From Gari tellinella (Eukaryota; Mollusca; Bivalvia; Cardiida; Psammobiidae), in NCBI GenBank assembly GCA_922989275.2, contig OV277866.1, positions 76,854,328 to 76,918,327 of the forward strand: a DNA stretch of 64,000 bases, in the 5' to 3' direction. Positions 34,761 to 45,640 of the stretch are shown piece by piece. Numbering within the stretch: position 1 is the stretch's first letter; each line of letters begins with the position of its first letter. The position numbers and the translations under genes were made by a program. Under the pieces are notes generated by a model. It made no database searches and was not told the DNA's origin. It worked only from the letters and a program-made list of their open reading frames with translations.

Positions 34761-34830
34761 GAGACCCCGTGGCACCATCGGTAAAGAACGCCCCCTGAAG
34801 CAAAGGGTCCCGTGCTCGAGTCCCAGTCTT
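34761..34830 (+). repeat. tRNA-like fragment
   Basis: A-box-like TGGCACCATCGG and B-box-like GTGCTCGAGTCCC, with weakly complementary ends. Possibly a SINE head. Confidence 0.3.
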
Positions 34831-34839
34831 TTCTTTTTA

Positions 34840-35660
34840 CAACTGGTTATATACATGTCGCATCTTTTCACATGCTCAGTTGAAGGTTTGGATTTAGTTT
34901 ATATTCGAAATCCGATAATCAAGCGGTACGTTTATTTTTACAAGAAGAGCATACACCAAGGGCGAGTATGAAGTTCTGCCAAATATATCAATGTACTATT
35001 AGCTAATTGCTATTGTATAAGCAGCATTGATATTGTTTTTCCAAGATGGCTTACGTCGCTGAATCTTGTTGAAAGTGTGTACAAACGCTCAACATGCATC
35101 ACATACATGTAGGCATCCGATATCATGGGTCAATCTTAAGCTCGTTTCAGTATTTAAGCATAGTTTGTTTTTTATAATGGATTTACGAATAAATGTTTGT
35201 TAGTATATCGAGTTTGTTTTAATTTTATTGATGGATTTGACAATAAAAATTTCCTACCTATATTGCAAATTTTGTTTTGTTTATATATTTATGTTAACAA
35301 TGTCATTATTGTCCATTCTTTGTGTTATCAAACATTAGGGGGAGGGCTGTAACTAAGTGGTGAGCACTTGTAGCCCGACCCCATTTCTGTAAATATTCGA
35401 AATAAAATATGTTTAAACTAAACTAATAAAAATTAAATTGTTAGATTTGAATCGTTGTTTGTATAGATAAGGCCTAAATCGGGAACCAGCTATAGATTAA
35501 CCCCTGACCTCGACGGCACGTGAACGTCAATGTAATATTATTTCATAACTTCAATTAACAGTTACAAAGACCCAAAACATCCAACCTCCCGAAAAGGCTG
35601 CTGACTTTGCCTTGAGTTGCCAGCTTATTTGGTCACTGATCAGAGCCCACACTAGAGCAG
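34840..35660. other. No gene seen
   Basis: AT-rich tract without recognised features. Confidence 0.45.
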
Positions 35661-35664
35661 CAGA

Positions 35665-36228
35665 AATCACTAACATTTAAAACTAAATGTAGTAGAGAGT
35701 TTGTAGCCGACTGGGACTTATTCAGCGTCTGATTAGGCTAAATTGATTAGCACAAACGTGTTAAAAGGAAATGATTATGTATTCTCTTACAGTGGAGTAA
35801 ACGTTATTCTTTCCCAATAAACGCGTTTACGCTAAAACTATTTTTATCCTTTGCAAACAGTTTGGAGCCCGATCAGACGCGGGTAACCCGGCGTCTAATC
35901 AGGCTCCAAACTGTTTGTCACTCAGACTGACATAATTAGTTAGAATTGTCCAAATGTCATCATTTTCTACATTTAAGTGTGTTGCGTTTGCGTTTCGTTT
36001 GCGTTTAAACGGGAAAGAATTACGTTTTCTCGACTGTATCCGTTAAAACCAAACACAATTTTAAGACATGAGCAACTAGCATTTAAAACTAAATGTAGAA
36101 AACAGTTTGTAGCCGACTAGGACTTATTCGGTGTCTGATAAGGCTGAAAGCTGTTTTGCAATTGCCTTATTTGATAAGCACAAAAGTGTTTATGAGAAAA
36201 TAATTATATATTCTCTCAAACAGCATGA
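35665..36228. repeat. Two diverged repeats flanking a family A copy
   Basis: CATTTAAAACTAAATGTAG, CAGTTTGTAGCCGACT and GACTTATTC occur at about 35675-35735 and again at 36080-36140. Both are followed by GTCTGAT(T/A)AGGCT and GATTAGCACAAACGTG or GATAAGCACAAAAGTG. They resemble remote A-type elements; the intact A copy lies between them. Confidence 0.55.
35789..36037 (+). mobile_element. MITE family A
   Basis: TA-flanked and complete. One G is missing from the core (GATCAGACGCGGGTAACCC) and one base has changed in the right TIR (CGACTGTA). Confidence 0.85.
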
Positions 36229-36309
36229 CACGTATAGTTGAAATAACACGGAATGCAGACGGCTTTTTCAAGCAGATAATATGACGATATAAGGGTTGTT
36301 TCCTGAAAA

Positions 36310-36450
36310 TAATCGTTTCACATTCCGTTGACGCCTATTTATTAGGCTATTGTGACCTTATTTTATGGCTCTGGGACGTCACAACCTGTATATAGAACGA
36401 CTCAAGTGATTATTCCGTGTAATATCAAAGCCGCATTGTGTTTTTGAGAA
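36310..36450 (+). repeat. Diverged three-copy repeat, copy 1
   Basis: TTCCGTTGACGCCTATTTAT, GGGACGTCACAACCTGTATA and TAGAACGACTCAAGTG align with 37410-37520 and 42825-42930. Confidence 0.6.
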
Positions 36451-36566
36451 ACCTGCATAAAACGGTTGCTTGGGGTCTCATTTGAACTACGTGATTCTTT
36501 CACAAAAACCGGCTTTATCTAAGAAATTTGCTGTGAATGGAAAGAAGGACAACTCTGTAAATACAG

Positions 36567-36742
36567 GGCTCCAGATAACGGAATTATTTCGAAAACTAAA
36601 ATCTTTATTTCTGCTTGTAAACCCAATGGTGTCATACTCATTAAAATTGTATCGAAGAGACGGTTTAATCAGTAGTAACACCATAGCATTCGGTGCTGAA
36701 ATGAGTGAGAAAATGTTGGATTAGTTCAGATATCTGGAGCGC
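36567..36742 (+). mobile_element. Family J element
   Basis: Ends AGGGCTCCAGATAACGG and CAGATATCTGGAGCGCT are inverted. The body matches 46266-46455 (CTAAAATCTTTATTTCTG, CTCATTAAAATTGTAT, TAGTAACACCATAG). Confidence 0.6.
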
Positions 36743-36757
36743 TGAAAATGAAGCGGT

Positions 36758-36957
36758 TTAACCTTATTCTGCTGCACAGACGTCTGCTTTGACATTGTCG
36801 TCTGCAAAATTTGTTCAGTTTAGATTTATGCATTGTTTAAATTAAACAAACCTTAAGACGAGTGTCAAACAGTTTGGATCCAGATGAGACGCCGCGTATT
36901 CTAGATTCAAACAGTTTGTAAACTCCGTAAAGTTACGACCAGTAGGCACAGGGTTAA
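36758..36957 (+). mobile_element. MITE family F
   Basis: TTAA at 36758 and 36954. It contains GTCTGCTTTGACATTGTCGT and half a hairpin: GATCCAGATGAGACGCCGCG is kept, while the opposite GCGTCTGATC arm is deleted. Confidence 0.75.
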
Positions 36958-37586
36958 ACTATGAGATCCAGTCAAAACGTGTAAATAATATTCACTGGGG
37001 GTTGAGCGTTTAAAAAAATACGGATAATCTTTACCAAGCTTGCTGAAAATGACTGTTTCAGCCTTGTCCGCTCTCTAACTCAAACACTTCTTTTTGGATC
37101 TTCACCAAACTTGCTACAAATGTTTATTAGTATAGAATCTAGGTCAGGTTCAATAACTAGCAAAATCGCATGAGGCATTGAGTTATTGCCCTTGAATAAT
37201 TAAAAAAAAAAGGAACTTTCTATTTACTGTCATCTTGCTTTAAGCAGTCACCTTTCATACACACCTTATATTTACATGTAACACAATTGTGTGGTCGTAA
37301 TAGATGGGTTTTACTGTAGTAGTAATAACACTCATACTTTCCAGCAGATAATATAGAATATAAGCACTAGAGTACAACTAGTATTTTCTTAAAAGTATCA
37401 CTTTTCACATGCTATTGTCGCCCGTTTATTACGCTATTGTTAAGGTATTTATGGCAGCTCTGATGACGTCACAACCCATTTATAGAACGGTTCAAATAGC
37501 TCTTAAAATTAACTCATTGAACGCAAGGTTATTGATCTTTGACTGCAAATTCTAATTGTTACAAACAGTTTGGATGCAAATGAGAC

Positions 37587-37841
37587 CAGGGCTGCCATAA
37601 GTTGACATGAAAAATCCTAATATTTCCTAATTTGAATTTTTTAAGTGCAATTTTACAAATCGTACCTTTACCGAAACGCCTGTTTCTAATTTTGCTGACG
37701 CGTGATTACTTAAAGCAGGCTGGAAGTAAAGCAGAATGCGCCTTAAGGCGCATTTTGCTTTACTTTCCGCCTGCTTTAAGCTACCATGTACTAGAAAACA
37801 ATTCCAAGATTTAGGAAAAATCCGGAGAAATGGCAGCCCTG
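37587..37841 (+). mobile_element. Family K, hAT-like, with TGAGAC duplication
   Basis: Ends CAGGGCTGCCAT and ATGGCAGCCCTG are exact complements, flanked on both sides by TGAGAC. Subterminal ATTTCCTAATTTG and TTTAGGAAAAATCC are weakly inverted. CAGGG termini are typical of hAT elements, and a 6-bp duplication is known for some hAT lineages. A D element sits inside. Confidence 0.75.
37665..37797 (+). mobile_element. Family D core inside K
   Basis: CTTTACCGAAACGCCTGTTT, then the full palindrome ACTTAAAGCAGGCTGGAAGT, GCAGAATGCGCCTTAAGGCG and complement, ending GCTACCATGTACTAG. The right half of D is missing. Confidence 0.65.
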
Positions 37842-38224
37842 TGAGACGCCGAGTTGCAACCAAACTGTATGTTACACGTATTCTAATAGTAATATATATT
37901 CTACAAAAATGTTAGGTCAATCTAATCTTGGAATTGTTGAAGAAGACTAATGTTGCTGACAAACTTTTCGGGCTGTGGTTGTTTGTAAAGGTCAATGTTT
38001 GATGCCGGAACAAGTAATAGTAATACGTTTTACTGCACAATATCATCTAAATTAATATTTTCTAATAATTCCTAGTACTAATCATTACTATGGATTATTT
38101 CGGATCTCATGACGTGTTGCGTTATTCTAGGATGATTAATTTCACGCTATCTATTAATATATTTGATAGAATCAATGTACCGGTAAGTAATCTATTTATG
38201 GTTAGTATTGTCGGCTAGTACTTA

Positions 38225-38485
38225 TTTCACTCTTTCACTCTTAATGACGCCATAAAGCGCATTTGCAAACAGTTTTGATCCTGTATCGTGGCATGTGGTC
38301 AGGATAAAAACTGTTGGCCATTTCTTTTGAATTTACGTCAGTTATACTGCCTTAAATCTAACTTTGAAATGATATTGCAGAGACCCATTTTGAAGCAAAC
38401 GACAATATGAAAGGTTTAAAACCTCACGATACATTTAATCCAGAAATGGTTACGGTTAGCACTTAATAGGGCCGAATGCTTAATG
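38225..38485 (+). mobile_element. Family F relic
   Basis: CTCTTTCACTCTTAATGACG, GCAAACAGTTTTGATCCTG and GGATAAAAACTGTTGGCC. The centre of the hairpin is reduced to TATCGTGGCATGTGG. Confidence 0.5.
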
Positions 38486-38489
38486 CATG

Positions 38490-38735
38490 TTAACCCTTTC
38501 ACCGCCAGAATCGCCTAAAGTCGAATTTGCAAACAGTTTTGATCCTGATCAGGCGCCGCGTTACGCGGCGTCTGATCAGGATCAAAACTGTTTGACACCC
38601 GTTTCGATATTTCTTATGTCATACTCTCTTAATTCTTACTTTGAAATGATATTGAAAACAATAATATTGAAGCAGACGACACAATAACGGTGTAGGGGTA
38701 AAAAACTCAAAACTAATTTGGCGGTGAAAGGGTTA
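38490..38735 (+). mobile_element. MITE family F, complete
   Basis: TTAA at 38490 and 38732. Ends CCCTTTCACCGCCA and TGGCGGTGAAAGGG are exact complements. The hairpin arms TTTTGATCCTGATCAG and CTGATCAGGATCAAAA are perfectly paired. Confidence 0.9.
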
Positions 38736-39009
38736 AAGATAAGGCAAAACACTCCTGTGTCTTGGTTTCTTTCTTCATTATTATAAATCTGCATTTAATC
38801 TGACATCATTATATAGTTGCAAAAACATTGTGATTTCCCGTTTAAGCGCAATTTAACATAGGGCGAATATTAACTAAAACACTACCTTGAATTTTGTAAC
38901 ATAAAACAATTGGGATCAATTAACCTAATACTTTCCATGTCCCTTAAGATGACGGTGTTCAATGTGAGTAAAGTTAGATACTATGACAAATATGTCACTA
39001 GTTCCTGTT

Positions 39010-39430
39010 ATACCCCTTCACTGCCATGACGTCATCAATTTTAAACAACTGTCGGCAGCTTTTATTTCTCAAATTTAAGGATGAGGTATTTTAACTTAAG
39101 AAATATTGAAATGAGTGTCAAACAATCAGGGGCCCGTTTCATAAAACTTCGTACGACAAATGTTGTCGTAAGTCGGATTATAAAAGTCTGAATTATAAGT
39201 TATTTCTCCATCTAATCATGTCTTGTGACATCTCTTTGGAATCGTCTTTTCAAAACGATTCCAAAGATATGTCACAAGACAGGATTAGATAGAGAAATCG
39301 GAAATTTAAATAGTTTTAAGGTTTTGAATTACGACCGTTTTTGTCGTACAAAGTTTTATGAAACGGGCCCCTGGATCCATATCAGACGCCGCGTAACGCT
39401 GTTTGCGAAAATACCTATTGTACTCGGGAT
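39010..39430 (+). mobile_element. Family F split by a G insertion
   Basis: CCCCTTCACTGCCATGACGT and GAGTGTCAAACAATCA lie left of the G copy. GGATCCATATCAGACGCCGC, GTAACGCTGTTTGCG and GGATAAGGCAGT lie to its right. Confidence 0.7.
39129..39371 (+). mobile_element. MITE family G, well preserved
   Basis: GGGGCCCGTTTCATAAAACT and AGTTTTATGAAACGGGCCCC. Subterminal TACGACAAATGTTGTCGTAA. Inner repeat GTGACATCTCTTTGGAATCG with its complement. Confidence 0.9.
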
Positions 39431-39589
39431 AAGGCAGTTGTATTTAACACGGAGTGTAATACCAATGTATATAGTATATACAATCACAGATTTCAATTTG
39501 AGTAAATACAGTATGGACCCTGGTAAGACGTCTAGATACTACGTATCAGAACTAACTTGAATATGTTTGCAACGGACATCACTGTTTTA

Positions 39590-39915
39590 CGGGGATACCA
39601 CAAATTTATAAAAATTCTAAGATTTCTAAATATAAGAGCGATTTTAGGAATCGTACCTTTAACCCTTTCGCTGCCGTGCTCTATAACACTTACATGATTA
39701 TGCAACAGTTTGGATCCAGATCATACATACGTTGCGTAACGCAGTCTGGTCTGAATCTAAACTGTTTGACACCCATACCATTGTTTCCTAAGTTAACACC
39801 GCACAAAGTTCCAACTTTAAAGTAAGAGCAGATATCCGAAGATTCTTACGTAAGTCTGAAGAAATTAAGAAAAAAAGCCTAAGCTTACAAAAAATTCCGG
39901 AGAAATGGCAGTGCT
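39590..39915 (+). mobile_element. Family K, diverged, carrying an F insert
   Basis: CTAAGATTTCTAAATATAAG, GATTTTAGGAATCGTACCTT and CCGGAGAAATGGCAGTGCTG are K-like. AACCCTTTCGCTGCCGTGC through CTAAACTGTTTGACACCC (about 39660-39775) is an F element inserted at the place where D occupies the other K copy. Confidence 0.55.
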
Positions 39916-40086
39916 GGTTTTGTTTTAGCCCAAATGTTCATTGGGAAAAGGACACGATATTTCCCACTCTACTGGTTCTTATAATCACTAATTCTCGTAG
40001 AAAAAGGCATGAACTACAATCGGCTGCCAAACGATACGTTAGCAGCTATAGCCCACCTACAGTGGAGAATATGTTTTCTTTCTAAT

Positions 40087-40291
40087 GCCCATTCCCAGCA
40101 GTTTGCAGCAAGACTAGACCAATACTCCGAGGTTAAAAAGCGTTTCAGTTGAGTCTGAGTGTGTCCCCAAGCAATTGATTGGTCAGATTTGCCTACGCTC
40201 AAATCGGACCAATCAATTGCGTGGGGACGAGTTTAGACCGAAGTCAAAGGCTATATAACCTCGGAGCCAGGCTGCAAACTATTGGGCACAT
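40087..40291. mobile_element. Family L foldback element
   Basis: TGCCCATTCCCAGCAGTTTG at the left and GGCTGCAAACTATTGGGCA at the right. Inner arms CTCCGAGGTTA, GTCCCCAAGCAATTGATTGG and CAAATC all have complements on the other side. There is no coding content, and only one copy is in the window. Confidence 0.65.
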
Positions 40292-40636
40292 AGTTTAAAC
40301 TTTATTCTTCAATAAACATGCATCATTTTCTTTTTAAAAACAAATACATACACCAATGTCGAAAAAGGATTTTGTTGAAAGTTTTAGCTTATTTGAGATC
40401 CACATGCTTTCGATTGGCTCTTACATAAAACAAGATGACCAACATTTCAAAGAAATTACCATCGGCCACAATTCAGTAGATTTCATTTATCTTTCGTTTG
40501 GTTCGAATTGAACCAAACACATTTTCTTCACTGAATCTTTGATCATAGATTTATGTAATGACAAGTAGTCACGTGGCTTATCGACATTGTATGTCTTGCC
40601 TCTGTTCTCAAATTAGTCTTTACATATCAGCTGTGT

Positions 40637-40864
40637 ACAGTGGATAAAGCGTTATTCTTTCCAAATAAACATGTTTACGTTAAAACTATTAGTTATTTCG
40701 CAAACATTTTAGATTCCAGATACGACGACATCTTACCCGGTGTCTGAACAGGCTCCAAACTGTTTGTTAATCACATTGAAATGGATAGCCATTTCTTACA
40801 TTTTATTTCGATGCATCTATGTACTTTGCGTTTACACGGGAAAGAATAACGTCTTCACTATTGT
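40637..40864 (+). mobile_element. MITE family A, diverged
   Basis: CAGTGGATAAAGCGTTATTC at the left and a damaged right TIR (GTCTTCACTATTGTA). The core is badly degraded (CAGATACGACGACATCTTAC). Confidence 0.7.
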
Positions 40865-40909
40865 ATAGCGATCACACAGGAAAGGTTTTAATAAAGGATA
40901 AGTTAGATA

Positions 40910-41225
40910 CACTGCTTCCTCCCTACAACGGCCCTCCGATTAACTATTCCCTCCTTACAACAACGCTTGCCACTGTTCCCTAAACAAGACAACTATGCTT
41001 ACGTATTAACTGCTGAAATTTATTCTGCATAAAAGTTTCGGCTATTGTTTTTCCTCAAAGTTACATACTGGACATTTTGGCAGAAGAAACGCGGCGAATG
41101 ACCTCATTTCAAACTTTTTGCAAATTTAAATAAATGTATTAATTTTCCTTCCCTATAGCAACTCCTTCCGAACAACACACACATCCTTTGACTTTCATTG
41201 GCTGGTGTTGTAGAGAAGGAGCACT
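40910..41225 (+). mobile_element. MITE family B, core lost
   Basis: CACTGCTTCCTCCCTACAAC and GTTGTAGAGAAGGAGCACT. The hairpin is reduced to AACGCGGCGAATGACCTCA. Confidence 0.7.
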
Positions 41226-41515
41226 ATTACAGTTGCTTACACAGTGGAGAGGGTGTTCATCTTTCTGATTTTCTATCAGTTAAAATTCATACGAAAGGCA
41301 AATACATTGCACACAAATTAGGAAAATACTACCTGTTTGAAATTCCGCATGTGTTCCCTTTTTCAAAGGTATATTCCTTTACCACACACGTTAGGGATCA
41401 CTAATTTGGGATGGGACTACAGCTTGAGACGGCAAATTTATCCGTAGTATTTTCAGTCCTAGTGACCTTGACACTTGAACTCGATTATAGAAAAGACAAT
41501 ATTGCAGTGATGATA

Positions 41516-41856
41516 CAGTGGTCCCTCCCTACAACGCTCCTCCCAACAACGATCCCTTCCTTAAACAATACTTGCCGCTTTTCCCCAAACAAAAAGAAAT
41601 ATTAATTTCACTTTCATTGCTGTTATATCATCTGCCTAACATTGTCGTCTGCTTTTTTCTCAATTCACTTTTTATATTTAGTGGACATTTTGACAAAAGA
41701 AATATAATGACAAGTAACAAACAGCTTGAATCCAGATCAGACGCAGCGTTTGCAAATGTTAGCCAAGTCTTAACTTTTTATTCCTACAACAACTCCTCCG
41801 AACAACACCAACAATCTTTCTTTCCCATTGGATATTATTGTAGAGAGAGAGCACTG
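41516..41856 (+). mobile_element. MITE family B, half hairpin
   Basis: TA-flanked. CAGTGGTCCCTCCCTACAAC and TTGTAGAGAGAGAGCACTG. Only one hairpin arm remains (CTTGAATCCAGATCAGACGC followed by AGCGTTTGC). Confidence 0.8.
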
Positions 41857-41950
41857 TATTTTCCATTCAAAACAACACCAGTCAGGGGTAACAAAATGTT
41901 ATTATCAATACGTCGTTGGATGTCGGAGCGCTCGGCAATATCTTCAGGTA

Positions 41951-42340
41951 CAGTGTCCCCTCCCTACAACGGCCTTCCGAACAACAAGTCCACTCTTAAC
42001 TCTTTGAACCCTAGAACCGCATATAGGCGTCCTTTTCAAACAGTGTACATGTGAATAGTACACTTGTCCTGTGCAAAAAGGAGCCCTCTGATCAGGGTCT
42101 TCACTGTTTGTCATAATGCCAAATATTGACAAAAACAACCCTTAAAAGTCAGAAATGGACTTGACTTAAATGGAAACTGGAATTGTCCTTTTAAAGTTTC
42201 AGGGAGGAAAGAGTTAAACAACGTTTGTCACTGTTTCCCAAAACAAGACAGTTATGTCTAACCTCTTTAATGCAGCAAAATCGTCTGCTTCAAATTTTCG
42301 TCTGCTGTCTTCTCTTAACTTAAAATGCATATAGTAAGAT
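41951..42340 (+). mobile_element. Family B split by a C insertion
   Basis: CAGTGTCCCCTCCCTACAAC lies left of the C copy. CAACGTTTGTCACTGTTTCC, AAACAAGACAGTTATGTC and AAATCGTCTGCTTCAAATTT lie to its right. The B right end is lost. Confidence 0.7.
41996..42217 (+). mobile_element. MITE family C with TTAA duplication
   Basis: TTAA at 41996 and 42214. Ends CTCTTTGAACCCTAG and AGGGAGGAAAGAG. The centre keeps GAGCCCTCTGATCAGGGTCT with CACTGTTTG; the left arm is shortened. Confidence 0.8.
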
Positions 42341-42376
42341 TAATACACTAGATCCAGTCACCAAAATGTTCAACCT

Positions 42377-42597
42377 ACAGTGGAGAATCTGTTATTCTTT
42401 CCCAATAAACGCGTTTACGCTAAAACTATTATTTGCAGTGCAAACAGTTTGGAGCCAGATCAGACTCCAAACTGTTTGCCACCAAGATAAACAAGAATTA
42501 TCAGAATTGTCCAAAAGTTGTTCTTTTCTACGTTTTAGTGCTTTGCGTTTGCGTACGTTTGCGTTTAAACGGGAAAGAATAACAGATTCTCCACTGT
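42377..42597 (+). mobile_element. MITE family A with collapsed core
   Basis: TA-flanked, with both TIRs intact. The hairpin is deleted down to GGAGCCAGATCAGACTCC, as if the stem tip had been removed. Confidence 0.9.
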
Positions 42598-42601
42598 ATC
42601 T

Positions 42602-42790
42602 ACAGTAAAGGAGGTATTATTCCTTTCCGATATGTCAAATTAAACGCAAACTTTTCGTCAATTCTGATTATTCATGGCAAACCTGATCAGACGCCCGTGT
42701 CTTATCTAATCCAAACTGTTTGCAATGCATATACTATTTAAAGCATTAACGCGTTTAGTGGAAAATATTAAGATAGTTTTGTCTGTGTAG
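42602..42790 (-). mobile_element. Family A, old diverged copy
   Basis: CAGTAAAGGAGGTATTATTC, AAATTAAACGCAAAC, CCTGATCAGACGCCCG, CCAAACTGTTTGCAATGC and ACGCGTTTAGTGGAAA. Adjacent to the previous copy in opposite orientation. Confidence 0.6.
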
Positions 42791-42819
42791 GGACTAGAAA
42801 CCTGGTAAAAAACACCAAC

Positions 42820-43325
42820 ACTTTCACCATCCATTGACGCCCGTTTATTGGGCTGTTGTAAAGTATTCTTATAACTGTGGTGACGTCACATTTCATTTTT
42901 AGAACGAGTCAAGTGGCTCTTAAAATTAACTCCTTGAAACCAACGTAATATTTTTCGATTTTACAAAGAAATGTTTGTTGGAATCAGTTTGGATGAAGAT
43001 GGGAAGCCAGCCGAGTTTCTGCATCGAAACTGTTTCATGTTCTAATATATATTCTGCCAGACATGGTAGATACATTTTATCTGGTAACTGCTGCACATGT
43101 TGTAAAGGTCCATGTTTAATGCCGTTACTAGTGTTCGTGATACATTTCCATGCACATTATCATCTCAATTTATAGTTCCAAATGAGTTCTAGTATGTACT
43201 TATCATTACCGTTACATGGGTCATTTCAGATCTCATGACGTGTTGCTTTATATTTTAGGAAAATTAATTTCACTTTTGCTATTAAATCTATAGTTACAAT
43301 CTAACGGATGCAATCAAAATAAAAA
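42820..43325 (+). repeat. Diverged three-copy repeat, copy 3
   Basis: CATTGACGCCCGTTTATTGG, GTGGTGACGTCACATTTC, TAGAACGAGTCAAGTGGCTC and CAGATCTCATGACGTGTTGC align with 37410-38220. A homologous continuation (TATGTATGGTTAGTGTTGC) is found only at about 48400, beyond the 4.4-kb element. Confidence 0.65.
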
Positions 43326-43679
43326 AGTACATGAGTTTCCGGTAACCCGACCGACCCTAGTCTTTTCCCCCGACCCTAAACTTATTTTTCACTTTTCGAA
43401 AAATGTGTTTGAAAATGTCGGTCATTTTTGCGACAATCGATTTTTTAGGAGCGTATAATAGAATATATTCTCCGTTAAATTGTTTGCAAAGCTAATTTAG
43501 AGACGTTTAAGTGTTTTAAAAATGATTTTTAAATAAGATTTAGCAAATATCGATGTGAAATTTGTTCTAAATATCTGTCATAAAGTAGCTTCCTTGAAGA
43601 TGTGACATGCTAGTTAGTTAACCATAAACACATTCACCATGCAGCCGGTGTAACGCAGTAGAATGACCCACCCCTGCTG

Positions 43680-43836
43680 ACATGACCCATTGGTCATTTT
43701 ACTACGTAGAACAATGACCCGGGTCATTTTACTACATAGAAAAATGACCCCAGAACGTAGTAAAAATACCCAATCGATACGTAGTAGAATGACCCACCTC
43801 ACGCAGAGGAATGACCCCCGTAGAGAAATGACCCAG
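43680..43836. repeat. GGGTCATT palindromic array, left arm
   Basis: Units alternate ACTACGTAGAA or ACTACATAGAA with AATGACCC and GGGTCATT. The junction GTAGAACAATGACCCGGGTC is itself palindromic. Confidence 0.85.
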
Positions 43837-43952
43837 CCCAATTGTCTGTTACACTGTTGCTGTTACTCACTGTTGTTGTTAATATTACTACAACAGCTAT
43901 TATTAATACTGCTGCTGCTATTGTTTTTAGATCACTACTACTACTTCTAATA

Positions 43953-44565
43953 CAAATATACTAACACGATAAAGAAACTGTCAATTTGGTTTTAGGGACT
44001 TTTGTTATACTTATAAGTACAAATCATAGGCAAATTTGGCATCATAATACGTAAAAATGTATTGGCTACACGATGGTGTATGTATAATTGTGAGTTGATA
44101 ATTTACAGATCCTAATTTTGTATGTGGTGATGACGGGGGTTTGAAAAGTAAAAGTTTCTCACTTGGAATGTTTTGAAACTGTCGTTGTGCCATCGACCAA
44201 TTTTTTGTGTCAAACCGTGAAGACTAGAGCTTTGACATTTGACATGTAGCCTTGTATGGTAGACCTCTACAGCAAATGGTTAATGTTTTATCCTGTGGTC
44301 AAAAATGGCCTCGCCCCGGGGTCACATTTTTACATAGAGTTATTAAAAAATGACAAATATGCGACTTTTACTTTTCACACCATCGTCTTTCATACACAAA
44401 AAAATGCTTTGCGAATCATCAAATTACAATAACAATTACAACGTCGTGTAGCCAATACAAGTTTGCGCATTTTGATACCAAATTTGTTAATGGTTTGTAC
44501 TTACATGTATAAGTATACCAAAAGTGTTTCAAACCTAATGTACAGTTTCTTTATCGTGTTAGAAT
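43953..44565. repeat. Internal inverted repeat of the 4.4-kb element
   Basis: AACACGATAAAGAAACTGT, TATACTTATAAGTACAAATC, GCAAATTTGGCATCATAATA, GTATTGGCTACACGATG and GAAAAGTAAAAGT on the left (to about 44160) match the complement of 44350-44565. The centre near 44250 is unpaired. Confidence 0.75.
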
Positions 44566-44574
44566 ATATTACCC

Positions 44575-45200
44575 ACTTTGCTGCTGTTTACACTACTGCT
44601 ACCATTTCTAATTTCTAGTACTACTAGAACAACAGTCGCTGCTTCTGCTGCTGTAACTAATGCTGCTACTACTGTTTCTACAACTACACCTACTACAATT
44701 ATACTACTCCTTTTGCTGCTGCTGCTGCTGCTACTAATACTGCTGTTTCTCCAAATACTTCTACTTATAACATACTACTTAATTTGCTGCTGATACTACT
44801 AATGCTACTATTTGTACAGCTACTACTACTGGAACTACTAAAACTACTTATGCTTGTGCAGTTGTTTCTGCTACTTTTGCTGCTACTTTTGTAACTACTA
44901 CTATTTTAACTACATTTTTTCTACTCCTGTTGCTGCTGCTATTACTAGTGCTACCACTGCTACCGTTTATAGTAATAATGCTGCTGTTGTTGGTTATATT
45001 ACTGTCACTACTTCTTCTCCTACCAATATACTCCTCCTATTGTTGCTGCTATACGTCTGCTACCACTGCCTCCATTTCTACTACTACTACTACTGCTACT
45101 TAACTGCTAGTACTATAACTACTACTATGGCTGCTGCTACTGTTGCTAGTAATAGAACAACAAGTTTTTACAATAGCAGTAGTAGAAGTAAAAATAGAAT
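44575..45200 (+). repeat. Degenerate CTG/CTA/ACT trinucleotide tract
   Basis: About 600 bases dominated by CTGCTG, ACTACT and GTTGCTG triplets. This yields long low-complexity open frames (44578-44793, 44854-45222) that I do not regard as genes. Confidence 0.85.
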
Positions 45201-45399
45201 GAGCTCAAAATTCCCGGTGTAATTCAACACTGTGCCCAGATAATTCAAATCATTTACGACTTCAAAAAATCTATTCCGTCGATCAATGGAATAAATCGAT
45301 TTGGCACCTTTTGTGCACGTTCAGACATAAATAGGAAATAGTAATGTTTTCTCACCCACTATACACTAAAGTAGGTTGAATAGGGTGTCGATATATGAG

Positions 45400-45640
45400 T
45401 AGCTCGTTGGCCTTATGGTTAAGACGTCTGAGTCATTTTTTAAGTCCGCGTGTCCAGGGTTCGAATCCCACCAGAGCTAAAATAATTCTTTAAAATGCAG
45501 CTTTAACATAAATTCGTATCCTAAACTAATATTTACCTGTTTATAAATATAAGCGTTTGACATACATGTACATTATTATGCCAAATCTGTCAGTCCCTTT
45601 AAAACTCTCACCGTATAATCAAATAAACTCACCAAGAATA
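45400..45640 (+). mobile_element. tRNA-headed SINE, copy 2
   Basis: Head at 45400-45479 with complementary ends TAGCTC and GAGCTA, A-box-like TGGCCTTATGG and B-box GGTTCGAATCC. The tail shares CCTAAACTAATATTTACCTG, AAGCGTTTGACATACAT and TTATGCCAAATCT with the 4401 copy. It is the better preserved of the two. Confidence 0.65.

Larger units (their letters stand above)
37410..38220 (+). repeat. Diverged three-copy repeat, copy 2
   Basis: ATTGTCGCCCGTTTATTACG, GATGACGTCACAACCC, TTAACTCATTGAACGCAAG, CGGATCTCATGACGTGTTGC and TTTATGGTTAGTATTG align with 42825-43325. The alignment resumes at 48395-48440 after the 43.6-48.0 kb insertion. The nested K and D elements lie inside it. Confidence 0.65.

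Noticed and set aside
34761..34830. Functional tRNA gene
   Set aside because: Stems pair poorly and no anticodon arm can be drawn; kept only as a tRNA-like fragment.
44578..45222. Long Leu/Thr-rich open frames
   Set aside because: Low-complexity trinucleotide tract inside a transposable element.
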